Shown: positions 45,505-55,342, numbered from the stretch's first letter. The stretch: 64,000 nt of DNA from JAHBXE01 sp044222195 (GCA_044222195.1 JBGANS010000012.1:82828-146827), one strand, 5' to 3'. The notes: generated by a model from the sequence alone, not told the origin. Numbers and translations: made by a program.

Positions 45505-48352
45505 AGTCCTTCTCCTGTCCCGGGCGGCGTGTGGAGTGTTCGTGGTCACGACGCTGCTGCTCCGCCCGGGCCCGCTCCGTGCCCTCGCGGCCGTCGTCGC
45601 CGGGCCGTCCTGAGCCCATGATGTCAACGGCGGCCGGCCCCTTGCCGGAACGCTGCACCGCGGACCGCAATCCCTCGGCGTCCGTGGTGTAAATGGCCAC
45701 CTCGTCCCGGCCGCACGAGACTGAGGAGTAGAACTGCTCGGCGGAGGCGGCACGCCCAGTGCTGGGCGTCTCCAGCAAGATGACCTTGTCCGCCGTCCGG
45801 TCCTGGGCCTTCACCGACGTCCAGCAGTACCCGTGCTCGATGTGGCCAAAGTCCTTGGGCACCACGAGCCCGCTTTCCAGCAGCAGACCCCCGCTCGGCG
45901 TGAAACGCTTCACCCGATGCACGCTGCCGTTGTTCAGGTCGTGCGTGGGCGAACGGATGGGTGCGAGCACCTTGCGGGTGGCCGCCGACACGATGCGTTC
46001 CGCCGGGGTCGGTCTCCGCCGGGAGTCCGGCGAAGGCTCGGACGCACCGAACGCCTTGTTCAGCACCGATTCCGTCGCGGTGAACGCTCGGCCATTGTTG
46101 GTGATGCGGATGTCGTCGCCCACGGCGATACGGATGGTCTTCGCGTCGAACACGCCGAATCGCTCCGCCTTCCCGAGCGGCAGCGACTTCAGGCTCCACC
46201 CATTCTTCACCACCACGTTCCGAAACGGGTCGTGGCCGACCACCTTCCACCGCGAGCCCGCCCGGAACCCCGGGGCGTTCTGATGGAACTGGACAATCTG
46301 CCCCCGCTGGTAGAAGTCCGAGCGGCTTCGGTCGCTGGTCGAGCCCTCGACTCGGGCCAGCTGCATGAACGTCCGCTCCTTGCCCAGCCAGTTCTCCTTC
46401 CGAATCTGCTCGCGAACGACAGCGGAGAGCTCCCGGCCTTCGTCACGCCGGGGAGCAATGACGAGCACGCTGCGGCCCGACCTGCGGGTCTGCACGTAGT
46501 CCGCGGCGGCCGCCTGCAGGACTCGTTCCGGCGTGTACTCCCGCACCGCCGACATCTCGCGGAGCTTGTCGAAGCCCTCGGCCGTTCGCCCCGCCGCCAG
46601 GTCCCGCACCGCCTCGCGGTACGGGCCGTGCTGTCGCCGCACGGTGTCGACCGTGACGGGCTCAATCCCCGCACGTTCGCGGAGCACCCGGAGGCAGTCG
46701 CCCCGGCACGCCGAGCGGTGCAGTCGAGAGTCGCCGGACAGAATCAGCCGTGCCCCCGACCGCTGGCACTGCGTCAACAGGTCCTTCATCTGCGTGGTGC
46801 CAAGCTTGCCCGCATCTTCCACCGCCACGATGCCCGACGCGAACGCCGTGGCGTGGTGTTCGGGCCGGCCAAGGAACTCGGACACCGTTACCGCGTCACC
46901 GAAACCCCGGCTCCCGAGCTTGGTCTTGGTCGCCTCCCGCGTGGGTGCGAGCACCACCATCGAGGGCAGGCCCAGGAACGGCAACGCCCCCGACCGCACG
47001 CTGCTCTGTTCGACCAGCTCGCGGAGCTTGGGCAACAGTCCATCGTGGCCGCTGGCCTCGCGTCGGTCCAGAATGACAACGCCGTCCGTGCTGGCCAGCA
47101 GGCGGTTGAGGGCAACGAGACGGTCTCCATCGAGCCCAGTCTCCTGTTCTGTGAACGAACGGCTTGCCATCGGCCGCCGCCGTCCGCGGCTGTCCCGGGC
47201 CAGCTCGATCATCCGCCGCTCTTCCTGCAGCACATCCCGGGTCGTCGCCCAGTCGTAGCCGTTCATTTGTGGGGTAATGACGCCCTGGCGTCGGCACTCC
47301 TCCAGCACCGCGTCTTCCCGGTAGTACCCGGGCACCTGCCGGAGCACATCGGCCACCAGCCGACGCTGCAAGATGACGGCCTCGTACTCGAACACCCGAC
47401 CAATGGTCCGGGCGACGGCGTCGCGAAGGTGGGATGCGTGGCGGCGGTCTTTGAACGTGCCCCGGGCACGTTCCCAGAACCCCTCATGCTCCGGACGCAC
47501 CCGCCGCCGCCAGTGTGACCGGAGTTCCTCTTCGCTCAGGTCCTCACGCTTGGACTCCCGGGTCCTGGCGGCGACGCCGGCCTTCTCGGCCTCGTTCTCG
47601 ATGCCGTGCCGCTCGATGAACGCCTCGACCTGCGTGGTGCGGCGAGAGAACGCCTTCACTTCTTCGCGGGGCACCCCCTTGACCTCCCAGAACTTGCCCT
47701 TGCCCTCCGTCTCGTACCCGATGGCGTGCAACTCCTCGGCCAACCGGGACATGTACAACGCCTCGTAGTACGGCAGGTCGCGGCGGATGTCGCCAAGCTG
47801 GACGGCCTTCCAGGCTCCTTCGACGTTGTCGTGGGTGGCGTTGAAGACGAAGCAGTGGGCGTGCAACTGAGGATCGGGCACCCCACCGACCGGCCGGGCG
47901 GTGGTGTGGACGAACTGGGCCCAGACCATGTTGCCGGTACGACGGTCGCACTCCTGGCCGTCACGGCGAACCCGGGCCAGGGCGTCGGCCTCCATGGCCG
48001 ACATCGTGGCGTGGACCGCCTTGTGGTAGCCCGCGATGAGGGCCGGGTCGCACCCGAGGGCGTACAGCAGCGAGAAGCTCTTGGGCACACTGAACCCGAT
48101 GTCCCAGCCGACCCGCCGGTTGGCCTTCGTTCGAGCCGTGAGCGATGCGTCCGTCCCCGGCCGCTCGTTGCGGCAGAGGGATGCAAAGTCCGCTCGGGAC
48201 ACCGCTCCGTCCAGTCCCAACTTGATAGAACCCTCCCCGTACCAGTGTCCCTGGGCGGTGAGTTCATTCACGAGGTAGTCCTCGTGCACCAACCCGGTGG
48301 TGAAGTAGTTGAGAGCCCGGTCAACAGAGTTGCACTGACGGATACGAATCAT
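45497..48352 (-). CDS. MobF-family conjugative relaxase (TrwC/TraI-like)
   Basis: A 951-aa protein from ATG 48350-48352 (MIRIRQCNSVDRALNYF). The relaxase domain has the catalytic N-terminal tyrosine region (NYFTTGLVHEDYLVNE) and the metal-binding triad in VPDPQLHAHCFVFNATHD. ATG 48350 is preceded by a possible ATG 48365. The region after residue 400 carries the degenerate second helicase-like half (VVILDRREASGHDG, ARLILSGDSRLHR) seen in TraI/TrwC. It would nick oriT and pilot the transferred strand. It is divergent from the coupling protein gene, a common layout. Confidence 0.88.
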   Translation of the reverse strand: MIRIRQCNSVDRALNYFTTGLVHEDYLVNELTAQGHWYGEGSIKLGLDGAVSRADFASLCRNERPGTDASLTARTKANRRVGWDIGFSVPKSFSLLYALGCDPALIAGYHKAVHATMSAMEADALARVRRDGQECDRRTGNMVWAQFVHTTARPVGGVPDPQLHAHCFVFNATHDNVEGAWKAVQLGDIRRDLPYYEALYMSRLAEELHAIGYETEGKGKFWEVKGVPREEVKAFSRRTTQVEAFIERHGIENEAEKAGVAARTRESKREDLSEEELRSHWRRRVRPEHEGFWERARGTFKDRRHASHLRDAVARTIGRVFEYEAVILQRRLVADVLRQVPGYYREDAVLEECRRQGVITPQMNGYDWATTRDVLQEERRMIELARDSRGRRRPMASRSFTEQETGLDGDRLVALNRLLASTDGVVILDRREASGHDGLLPKLRELVEQSSVRSGALPFLGLPSMVVLAPTREATKTKLGSRGFGDAVTVSEFLGRPEHHATAFASGIVAVEDAGKLGTTQMKDLLTQCQRSGARLILSGDSRLHRSACRGDCLRVLRERAGIEPVTVDTVRRQHGPYREAVRDLAAGRTAEGFDKLREMSAVREYTPERVLQAAAADYVQTRRSGRSVLVIAPRRDEGRELSAVVREQIRKENWLGKERTFMQLARVEGSTSDRSRSDFYQRGQIVQFHQNAPGFRAGSRWKVVGHDPFRNVVVKNGWSLKSLPLGKAERFGVFDAKTIRIAVGDDIRITNNGRAFTATESVLNKAFGASEPSPDSRRRPTPAERIVSAATRKVLAPIRSPTHDLNNGSVHRVKRFTPSGGLLLESGLVVPKDFGHIEHGYCWTSVKAQDRTADKVILLETPSTGRAASAEQFYSSVSCGRDEVAIYTTDAEGLRSAVQRSGKGPAAVDIMGSGRPGDDGREGTERARAEQQRRDHEHSTRRPGQEKDFA

Positions 48353-48458
48353 GGTGCCTCCAACCATCGTGGGGCGTGCTGCGTATCAGTCTCGGACACC
48401 GGCATTCGCTTGATACTCTGTCTGTGTACGCGCCAGCGGTGTGGGTGGTTCCGTGGTT

Positions 48459-48486
48459 CTTAGGGCGTACAGGCTCCTCCCCTAAG
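48459..48486. other. candidate oriT inverted repeat
   Basis: CTTAGGG at 48,459-48,465 and CCCTAAG at 48,480-48,486 form 7-bp arms around a 14-nt loop. It lies in the 160-nt region between the divergent relaxase and coupling-protein genes, where oriT is expected in MobF elements. No nic consensus could be matched by eye, so this is a positional guess. Confidence 0.3.
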
Positions 48487-48512
48487 GTTGGTCGACCGCG
48501 CGGAGGCCGGCG

Positions 48513-50204
48513 ATGGCTTGGGTCCCTCGAACAACACCTGCCAACTCACACGGGCCCGTCCTGTCTGCGCCGGATGTGGTCGCGCCGAGCACATCGCCGC
48601 CGGGCGCAGCCGTGGTCTGCCTCCCCTCGGGCGAACCGCGTTCGCTCGACGCCGTTCTTGATTCGCCGCTGCTCCTGCTCGACGGGAACACCTGGACGGT
48701 CCGCGATGCGGTCGAAGGGACTCAGGTCTTCGGAGGCAACGGGTCCGGCAAAAGCAGCGGCAGTGGGCGCACCATCGCGGAGGCGTTCGTGCGGCATGGG
48801 TTCGGGGGGCTGGTGCTGACGGCCAAGCCCGATGACCTGCAGCAGTGGGTTCGGTACCTGGAGAGCGCCGGCCTCAGCCGCGACCAGGTCGTCGAGCGGC
48901 TCCTGGTGGTGGCCCCGCCGGAGCGACCGGTGCCGGTCGTGGTCGACCGAGATGGACACGCCTTGGCGCTGGAGACCTGCTCCGCCTTCAACTTCCTCGC
49001 CTACCAGTTCGAGCGGAGCGGCCGGCTCACGACCGACATCGTCTCGCTGTTCGTGAACGCCATGTCCCCGGGCTCCAGTCCCGTCTCCGGCTCCGACCCG
49101 TTCTGGAACGACGCCCTGCAGCAGCTCCTCACGCACGCCGTAGACCTGGCCACGCTGGCCGCGGAGGCCGAGACCGGTCGTCCCACCCTGCGCCTGCGGA
49201 CGGTGATGGACATTATCAGTTCGGCGGCGCAGTCCCCCGCAGAGGCCGTGTCTCCGGGGTGGCGCGACCCGGAGCGGTCGCTGTGCTGGCGGTGCCTCCA
49301 CCAGGTCGCGACCAAACTGGTCGGAACCGGACAGTTGCACGGCGGGCGCCTGGTCGACTTCTCCCGGTGCCTCGACTACTGGACGCTGGAGTTCCCGGCG
49401 CTCAGCGACCGCACCCGCAGCGTCATCGTCACCTCACTGACCGCCAAGGCCTCGGGGCTCCTCCACTCCCCCATCGAGGAGTTGCTCTGCGGCGACGATG
49501 ACCCGTCCGACTGCCCGGCGGCCCCGGAGGCGACGTTCCGGGGTCGGATCGTGGTGCTGAACCTCCCCGTCAAGCTCTTCGGCGAGGTGGGCCGGTTCGG
49601 ACAGACGCTCTGGAAGACGGTCTGGCAGCGGGCCGTGGACCGCCGGGCCGGGAGCATCGACCTTGCTCGGGGCGACCGCCCGGTCTTCCTATGGTGCGAC
49701 GAGTCGCAGTACTTCGTGACCAAAGAAGACGTGGGCTTCCAGCAGACGGCCCGCGCGTCGTTGGCGGCGACCGTTTACCTCACGCAGAACCTCTCGAACT
49801 ACTACGCCGCCATCGGCGGGACCTTGTCCAAGTCGGCGACCGACAGCCTGGTCGGGAACCTCCAGACCAAGGTCTTCCACGCCCTTGGCGACCCGGCCAC
49901 GGTGGAGTGGGCCGAGCGGCTGTACGGCAAGACGGTGCGGGCCATGGCGTCGCGGTCGCACAGCCTGTCGACCCGCGACGACAGTCTCGGGCGAGGCTCC
50001 TCCTCCACCCTGATCCCCGTGGTTGAGTCGTGGCACTTCGCATCGCTCCGCACCGGCGGGCCCGCGAACAACCGCGAGGTAGATGCCTGGGTGTACAAAG
50101 CGGGCAAGCCGTGGATCCAGTCCGTGGCCACCGCTGAGGCGCTTGGATATCCCGAAGTGCCTGCGCACATCCTGCGGTGCACCTTCCGGCAGGAGGCGCC
50201 CTAG
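48513..50204 (+). CDS. type IV coupling protein (VirD4/TraD-like)
   Basis: A 563-aa ATPase. Walker A is GGNGSGKSSGSGRT near residue 75, Walker B is RPVFLWCDESQYFVTKED, followed by ASLAATVYLTQNLSNYYAAI and NLQTKVFHALGDPATVEWAERLYG, typical of coupling proteins. No N-terminal transmembrane helices are visible, which is unusual for VirD4 but known for some. It would deliver the relaxase-DNA complex to a secretion channel, which this element seems to lack. The stop overlaps the next gene by one base. Confidence 0.82.
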   Translation: MAWVPRTTPANSHGPVLSAPDVVAPSTSPPGAAVVCLPSGEPRSLDAVLDSPLLLLDGNTWTVRDAVEGTQVFGGNGSGKSSGSGRTIAEAFVRHGFGGLVLTAKPDDLQQWVRYLESAGLSRDQVVERLLVVAPPERPVPVVVDRDGHALALETCSAFNFLAYQFERSGRLTTDIVSLFVNAMSPGSSPVSGSDPFWNDALQQLLTHAVDLATLAAEAETGRPTLRLRTVMDIISSAAQSPAEAVSPGWRDPERSLCWRCLHQVATKLVGTGQLHGGRLVDFSRCLDYWTLEFPALSDRTRSVIVTSLTAKASGLLHSPIEELLCGDDDPSDCPAAPEATFRGRIVVLNLPVKLFGEVGRFGQTLWKTVWQRAVDRRAGSIDLARGDRPVFLWCDESQYFVTKEDVGFQQTARASLAATVYLTQNLSNYYAAIGGTLSKSATDSLVGNLQTKVFHALGDPATVEWAERLYGKTVRAMASRSHSLSTRDDSLGRGSSSTLIPVVESWHFASLRTGGPANNREVDAWVYKAGKPWIQSVATAEALGYPEVPAHILRCTFRQEAP

Positions 50205-51400
50205 TGCCGCTCCTCCGGACGACCTGGGACCGCGAGCGGGACGCGGCGTGGGCGGAGTTCTTCGCCTTCTCGGACCGGTTGCGAACACCCAGCGATACCG
50301 CGGAGTCGTTCCTCACGGAGGACGACGCACGACTGCTCGACCTGCCCAACACGCTGCTGCCCTTCACGGAACTGCACCGTGCACGACGGCGCGCCCTGGC
50401 CAGGGGGTCACTCGGCCCCGCACCCGAAACGGTGGAGCGAGACCGTGCCCGAGCGAGTCAGGCCATCGACTTGCTCGGGCGGCTTCCGGGACTCACGGCG
50501 CTGCTCGGTCGTCTTCCGCTCGAACCCCCGCACCACGTGCCGTGCGCCCCGCACGCCGACCGCGGCACCATGGTCATCCGCACCGACATCGCCGAACCTG
50601 CGAGCGACGGTGACCCGTCGTACCGGTTGGTGTGCCAGTTCCCCGGCCCGATGCCCGACCACGTGCCGTCGCTCCTCGCCACCCGCCGCGATGATGTCAT
50701 CGGCCTGAGCGTGGCGCGGTCCGCGCTGCTCTACACCGCCCTCTTCACCACGGTCCGGGCGCTCGCGGCCGTGGACCAGATGCGGATCCCGACGGTGCGG
50801 GCCGCTCTCGGGCGGTCACAGGGGTGCAATGACACGACCGTGCAGCTTGCCTGCTGGTTCCGCATCGGCGACAACCTGCGCGTGCTCGTCTCGCCGAAGT
50901 TCACGACGATGGGCGACGCGATTGTCGCCGGATGTTCGCACGCGATCCTGTTCGTGCAGCCGTGGATGACCCAGCACCCACTCGAATCGCACAGCTGGTG
51001 GCTCTCGCTCGCCGAGCACAGTTACACCCACTTCCACAGCCCCCACGGCCTCTACCACCGGCCCGGGCAGGTGTTCACGGCTTCCAAGGCGAACGGCTCC
51101 CGATCATGGATGTACTACGGCGACCACGCCGGTGTTCTGGCAGCAAAGAGCTTCTTGGGCCCCGCTGGACGCATCCTCGGCGCCAGGTCCGGCAAGACGT
51201 TCTACCCGTCCGGGCCACCGGAGAAGCGCGTCGCCTACAGCGACTCCAACCAGAGCTTCGTGAGCTTTGTCGCGGGCGAGTGGCCGTTCGACGCGGGTTC
51301 GCCCGCGGTGGTGGTCATCAACGCGTTCCAGTCGGTGCTCGGCCACGAAGTGTCCGGGCTCCGCGCCCGCTTGCAGCGAGAGGTGACGTCGGCTCCGTAA
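50204..51400 (+). CDS. 398-aa protein coupled to the coupling-protein gene, unknown
   Basis: I place the start at GTG 50204-50206, overlapping the preceding TAG (TAGTG), with AGGAGG eight bases upstream. An ATG in the track frame at 50,177 lies inside the upstream gene. No family recognised: LRTTWDRERDAAWAEFFAFS at the N-terminus, SCSHAILFVQPWMTQHPLE and HFHSPHGLYHRPGQVF in the middle, VAGEWPFDAGSPAVVVINAF at the C-terminus. The coupling suggests a transfer role, inferred from position. Confidence 0.65.
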   Translation: MPLLRTTWDRERDAAWAEFFAFSDRLRTPSDTAESFLTEDDARLLDLPNTLLPFTELHRARRRALARGSLGPAPETVERDRARASQAIDLLGRLPGLTALLGRLPLEPPHHVPCAPHADRGTMVIRTDIAEPASDGDPSYRLVCQFPGPMPDHVPSLLATRRDDVIGLSVARSALLYTALFTTVRALAAVDQMRIPTVRAALGRSQGCNDTTVQLACWFRIGDNLRVLVSPKFTTMGDAIVAGCSHAILFVQPWMTQHPLESHSWWLSLAEHSYTHFHSPHGLYHRPGQVFTASKANGSRSWMYYGDHAGVLAAKSFLGPAGRILGARSGKTFYPSGPPEKRVAYSDSNQSFVSFVAGEWPFDAGSPAVVVINAFQSVLGHEVSGLRARLQREVTSAP

Positions 51401-51401
51401 C

Positions 51402-52082
51402 TCAGTTGCGCTTGCGCAGCACCATCCAGCCCCACTCCACGACGATCACAGCGAACAGCACGCCCACGTACATGCCAGGGTTGGTGATAGTGTTGAGCCC
51501 TTGGTACACCAGCCCGCCCAGCGGCGTGTAGAACAACGCGGCGTGCACGAGCAGCGACAGTCCCAGCGCCATCGCCGCGAATCCGAAGTGACCTTCCATC
51601 TCGCTTTCCGTCATCAGCCGGAACCTGTTACGGAAGATGGGCACGTGCATCGCCACGATCGGCAGGGAAAAGAGAAAGCACAGGACGCCGACCGGTCCAT
51701 CCGCGGGCGAGGTCCACACGACCTCGGGAACGAAGTCGGACAGCCGATCGGGTTGGGGAGCCGCCACTTCTCCTGAACGGGCGGCAGCGTGTGCCCGGCC
51801 CTTGTCGATGAAGGCGCGGTGGTAGCTGGTGTGCATCCAGAACGCAAGCGTGGTGCTCGCCACGATGCCCACAAGCGCGATGCCCTTCCACAACCGCCAT
51901 CCCGCCTCGGGTACGTGGGCGACCGATTCGGTGGCCCACCGCGCGGCGGTCGCCAGCCGCGAGAAGATTCGGAACGGCGCCCCGACCACCACCACGCTCC
52001 AGAAATACACACCGACGGAGGCGATGAACAAACTGCCCACGACCTTGAGAATCCTGAATGCCACCTGTCCGGGATCGTCCAT
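51402..52082 (-). CDS. multi-pass membrane protein of unknown function
   Basis: A 226-aa protein with about five hydrophobic helices: ILKVVGSLFIASVGVYFW, IALVGIVASTTLAFW, VGVLCFLFSLPIVAMHV, FAAMALGLSLLVHAALFY, and VGVLFAVIVVEWGWMVL. No enzymatic motif seen. It is convergent with the preceding gene (stops 1 nt apart) and divergent from the DUF932 gene. A role in transfer or entry is possible but not shown. Confidence 0.7.
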   Translation of the reverse strand: MDDPGQVAFRILKVVGSLFIASVGVYFWSVVVVGAPFRIFSRLATAARWATESVAHVPEAGWRLWKGIALVGIVASTTLAFWMHTSYHRAFIDKGRAHAAARSGEVAAPQPDRLSDFVPEVVWTSPADGPVGVLCFLFSLPIVAMHVPIFRNRFRLMTESEMEGHFGFAAMALGLSLLVHAALFYTPLGGLVYQGLNTITNPGMYVGVLFAVIVVEWGWMVLRKRN

Positions 52083-52327
52083 GCCACGCTCCGTGAGCTG
52101 CTGCGTCCGGACATAGTACAGCCGTCGGGACCGCCCGTTTTCTCCGGGGCGTCAGCCATGACACACCGCGGCGGCACCCGGCCATAACACCCATGGACTG
52201 ACAATTCGGCGGGAGTAGACGCGATGACCGCGACCTCGCGGGGACGCATGGGCGTGCCCGAGAGACCGGTGGTGCACCGAAGGTTGCTCTCGTGATTCGA
52301 CCCCAACTCATCAGTAGGAGATTCACC

Positions 52328-53368
52328 ATGAAAGAGGTTTTGACCCGCGCTCACGCGCAACTCTTCCGGCGTTCGCCGGACGAGACGTTCCGTTCGCTCG
52401 ACGACCTCTGGCGGCACTGCCAGCACCAGAAGGAAACGTCGGAGGACCTGTGGCGTATGCCCGGCGAGATCGCGACCGTTCCCACTCACGGACGGCTCGA
52501 CCTCGCGGTGGGTGACGACCGCACGCTCCGGCTCAACAGCTGGAGCTTCAGCCAGCTCTGCCAGTTCGCGGGCATCAACCGCGACACCGTCAACCGCCTG
52601 TCGAGCGACACGGCGGCGCAGGTGTTCCGCGAGACGCTCCCGGACTCGGGCAAGCCGCTCCAGGTGCTCGCCAACGAGCACGTGGTGCGGTCGGTCCACG
52701 CGGCCAGCTACACGCGGCTCCACAACGTGGAACTGCTGTCGCTGGTCCGCGAGTTCGCGACGGACTTCCAGCCGCCGCAGGAATCCGGCGGCCCGGAGAC
52801 GTCGGGCGGCTCGGGCCTGTACTGCGGGGAGCAGGACATGTTCGTGTTCCTGATCGACCCGACCGGCTGGATCGAGATCGAAGGAGAGGCGTTCGCCCCC
52901 GGGTTCTTCCTGTGGAACTCGGAGGTGGGCAAGCGTTCCGTCGGCGTGCAGTCATTTCACATGCAACGTGTGTGTTCTAATCACATCGTGTGGGATGCGG
53001 TTGAGGTCGTCGACTTCAGCCGCAAGCACACCGCGAACGTGCACGACGCGGTCCGCGAGATCCGGCAGATCATTCTGCGGCTCGTGGAACGCCGGGACGC
53101 CCGACGCGACGGGTTCGCCCAGGTGATCCGCAAGGCCATGAAGGAATCCCTCGGCACCGAGGCCGACGATGTCCTTCCCCTGCTGACCAAGCACGGCATC
53201 GGCCGCGCGATTGCGAAGGAAGCCCTGGAGATTGCCCGCACCAGCGGAGGCTTCACCATCTTCTCCGTCGTCGACGCGATCACCCGGATCGCCAGTCGCA
53301 TGCAGTACGTGGGCGACCGCACGGAGATTGACGCGACCGCTTCGTCCCTCCTCGCCCTTGCCCGCTGA
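52328..53368 (+). CDS. DUF932 domain-containing protein
   Basis: A 346-aa protein from ATG 52328-52330 with TAGGAG upstream. DUF932-like features: LRLNSWSFSQLCQFAGINRD, VLANEHVVRSVHAASYTRL, FVFLIDPTGWIEIEGEAFAPGF and HMQRVCSNHIVWDA. It differs clearly from the DUF932 protein of the defence run (its N-terminus is not alike). Function unknown; frequent on plasmids. A strong terminator follows directly. Confidence 0.78.
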   Translation: MKEVLTRAHAQLFRRSPDETFRSLDDLWRHCQHQKETSEDLWRMPGEIATVPTHGRLDLAVGDDRTLRLNSWSFSQLCQFAGINRDTVNRLSSDTAAQVFRETLPDSGKPLQVLANEHVVRSVHAASYTRLHNVELLSLVREFATDFQPPQESGGPETSGGSGLYCGEQDMFVFLIDPTGWIEIEGEAFAPGFFLWNSEVGKRSVGVQSFHMQRVCSNHIVWDAVEVVDFSRKHTANVHDAVREIRQIILRLVERRDARRDGFAQVIRKAMKESLGTEADDVLPLLTKHGIGRAIAKEALEIARTSGGFTIFSVVDAITRIASRMQYVGDRTEIDATASSLLALAR

Positions 53369-53372
53369 CCCC

Positions 53373-53415
53373 AAAGGTTGAGAGACACGTGCACCACCGG
53401 TTCTCTCACCTTTTT
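53373..53415 (+). terminator. rho-independent terminator after the DUF932 gene
   Basis: AAAGGTTGAGAGA pairs with TCTCTC-ACCTTT across a 16-nt loop, with TTTTT at 53,411-53,415, starting 5 nt after the DUF932 stop. Confidence 0.8.
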
Positions 53416-53487
53416 CAAACGGTGTTCCTGCGAACAGGGGTTGACGGGGGGTGAGTGGTCCGTGCTACAGAAAGGACGTTCTGCTGC

Positions 53488-54492
53488 ATGGAGCCATCCG
53501 CAATGTCCGGCGACACGCTTGTGACCCCTCCGGTTTCCACCTCACCACCCTTGACAGTCGAGCCCGACTGTGCGTGGACGCTCCCGCTCATCACGGACCA
53601 CGCGACCGCTGCGAGGATCGTGGAGTTCTATGTCACGCAGGTGCGGAGCCCCGCGACGCGGGACGCGTACGGGCGAGCTGTCCGCGACTTCTTCCGCTGG
53701 TGCCAGGAGCGCGGCGTTCGCGGCGTGAACACGGTGCCGCCGTCACTCGTGGCGGCGTACATCGAAGAGTTGGGACGCACCCGGTCAGCCCCCACCGTCA
53801 AACGGGCATTGGCCGCGATCCGCTCCCTCTTCGACTGGCTCACCATCAGCGGGTCGGTGACGATGAATCCCGCATCACCGGTGCGTGGCCCCAGGCATGT
53901 CGTTTCGCGCGGCACCACGCCGGTGCTCACGGTGGAGGAGGCCCGGCAGCTCATCGGGGCCATCCCCGCCGACACGCCCATCGCCTGCCGTGACCGCGCC
54001 CTGATCGCCACCATGGTTTACACCTTTGCCCGCGTCAGCGCCGCGACCGGGATGCTGGCCTCCGATTACTTCCAGCAGGGCCGTCGCTGGTTTGTCCGCC
54101 TGCACGAGAAGAACGGGCGATTGCATCAGGTCCCGGCCCACTCCAAGCTGCAGGAACACCTGGAGGAGTGCATCCGCGTGTGCAATCTCGCCACGTCACC
54201 CGGCCTCCCGCTCTTCCGGTCGTTTGACCTCCGGGGTCGCATGACCGACCGCCCGCTGTCGCGCCACGACGCCCTCCGCATGGTGAAACGGCGGGCTATC
54301 GGTGCGGGCCTCGCCGACACCACGTGCTGTCACAGCTTCCGCGCCACCGGGATCACCGCGTACCTCTCCAACGGCGGTTTGCTGGAGACCGCCCAGGCGC
54401 TCGCCGGCCACGCGAGCGCCCGCACCACCTCCCTGTACGACCGTCGCACCGACACTGTCGGCGCCGGCGAGGTCGAACGGATCAACATCTGA
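53488..54492 (+). CDS. tyrosine recombinase (XerC/D-like)
   Basis: A 334-aa protein from ATG 53488-53490 (AAAGGA about 11 nt upstream). An N-terminal SAM-like core-binding domain (YGRAVRDFFRWCQERGVRG, SAPTVKRALAAIRSLFDWL) precedes the catalytic domain with Arg in TFARVSAATGM, Lys in HEKNGRLHQVPAH, HSFRATGITAYL (H-x-x-R), ALAGHASARTTSLYD (His, Tyr). All catalytic residues are present. It is unlike the integrase at the right end and could resolve multimers or act on another site. Confidence 0.85.
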   Translation: MEPSAMSGDTLVTPPVSTSPPLTVEPDCAWTLPLITDHATAARIVEFYVTQVRSPATRDAYGRAVRDFFRWCQERGVRGVNTVPPSLVAAYIEELGRTRSAPTVKRALAAIRSLFDWLTISGSVTMNPASPVRGPRHVVSRGTTPVLTVEEARQLIGAIPADTPIACRDRALIATMVYTFARVSAATGMLASDYFQQGRRWFVRLHEKNGRLHQVPAHSKLQEHLEECIRVCNLATSPGLPLFRSFDLRGRMTDRPLSRHDALRMVKRRAIGAGLADTTCCHSFRATGITAYLSNGGLLETAQALAGHASARTTSLYDRRTDTVGAGEVERINI

Positions 54493-54502
54493 GTGCACGC
54501 GC

Positions 54503-55270
54503 TCACTGAGGTTCGGACTCTTGACTGGCTTCCTCGATCGTTGGCTCGGCCGCTGGTTGCGACGGCGGCAACTCCCCGGGACCGACCACGCCGGCCGCCT
54601 CGCCCATCGGCGCGACGTCGGGCTTGGGCGACGGTCGGCGCTCGACCCGCGCCGCAAGCGTCTCGCCGAACGGCGCCACGATCTGCCGCTCCAGGTGCAG
54701 CCACAGATGGCTGACTTCCCCCAGCCCGGCGGCGCGTCGACGGGCGTTGATGGCCCGCAGCACCATGAATAGTTGCCGACGTACCGGGGCATACGGGATC
54801 CAGCCGATGGCCCCCAGCTCGGCCCCGAGCTGCTCCGACGTTCGGCGGGTGGCGAGGTCCTCGAAGTACGCTTTGACGCGCAGGTACTCCCCCTGCTCGA
54901 CGCGGACACAGGGATGCCCGCCCCGGTGGCTGATGGAGTACCCGAAGAACCGGATGGGCACGCGGCGACAATCCCGCACCGCGTGCCCCTCGCGGTCGAA
55001 GAACGCGTGCTGCCCGTGCGTCGCCAGCAGGATGAAGAACCGGTTGTACCGCATGTACTGCATGCTCGCCTGACCCAGCGACTTGCGCCAGGCGCGGGCC
55101 CACTTGGTCACGTCGATGTCGTAGAGCTCGATCAGTTTGGCGTCGGTCCCTCGCGGTTCCTTCCCGGCCGGCACAATCCCCGTGACGTAGAACCAGTAGC
55201 CGTGCCGGATGTAGCTCACGGCCAGTTGCTGGATGAATCCCGCGATCGACGCGGCCTCGCACCTGTACAT
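54503..55270 (-). CDS. 255-aa protein of unknown function
   Basis: Starts at ATG 55268-55270 (GTG 55274-55276 also possible). Features: IAGFIQQLAVSYIRHGYWFYVTG (in parts), a basic centre (VTKWARAWRKSLGQASMQYMRYNRFFILLATHG), HRGGHPCVRVEQGEYLRV and a Pro/Glu-rich tail. The GYWFYV and NRFFILLATHG features remind me of uncharacterised replication-associated proteins, but no catalytic motif is certain. It is convergent with the recombinase gene. Confidence 0.6.
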   Translation of the reverse strand: MYRCEAASIAGFIQQLAVSYIRHGYWFYVTGIVPAGKEPRGTDAKLIELYDIDVTKWARAWRKSLGQASMQYMRYNRFFILLATHGQHAFFDREGHAVRDCRRVPIRFFGYSISHRGGHPCVRVEQGEYLRVKAYFEDLATRRTSEQLGAELGAIGWIPYAPVRRQLFMVLRAINARRRAAGLGEVSHLWLHLERQIVAPFGETLAARVERRPSPKPDVAPMGEAAGVVGPGELPPSQPAAEPTIEEASQESEPQ

Positions 55271-55287
55271 GCCCACTGGTCACGCCC

Positions 55288-55342
55288 GAGCGAGCGCTCG
55301 CTCCCTCCCGACCGCGCCCAACCGAACGAGTGTTCGTTCGGT
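55288..55342. promoter_or_regulatory. palindromes upstream of the 255-aa protein gene
   Basis: GAGCGAGCGCTCGCTC at 55,288-55,303 is a perfect 16-bp palindrome; at 55,321-55,342 ACCGAACGA and TCGTTCGGT form a 9-bp stem with a 4-nt loop. Both lie 18-72 nt upstream of the start codon of the gene on the minus strand, positions suited to operators. Confidence 0.45.
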
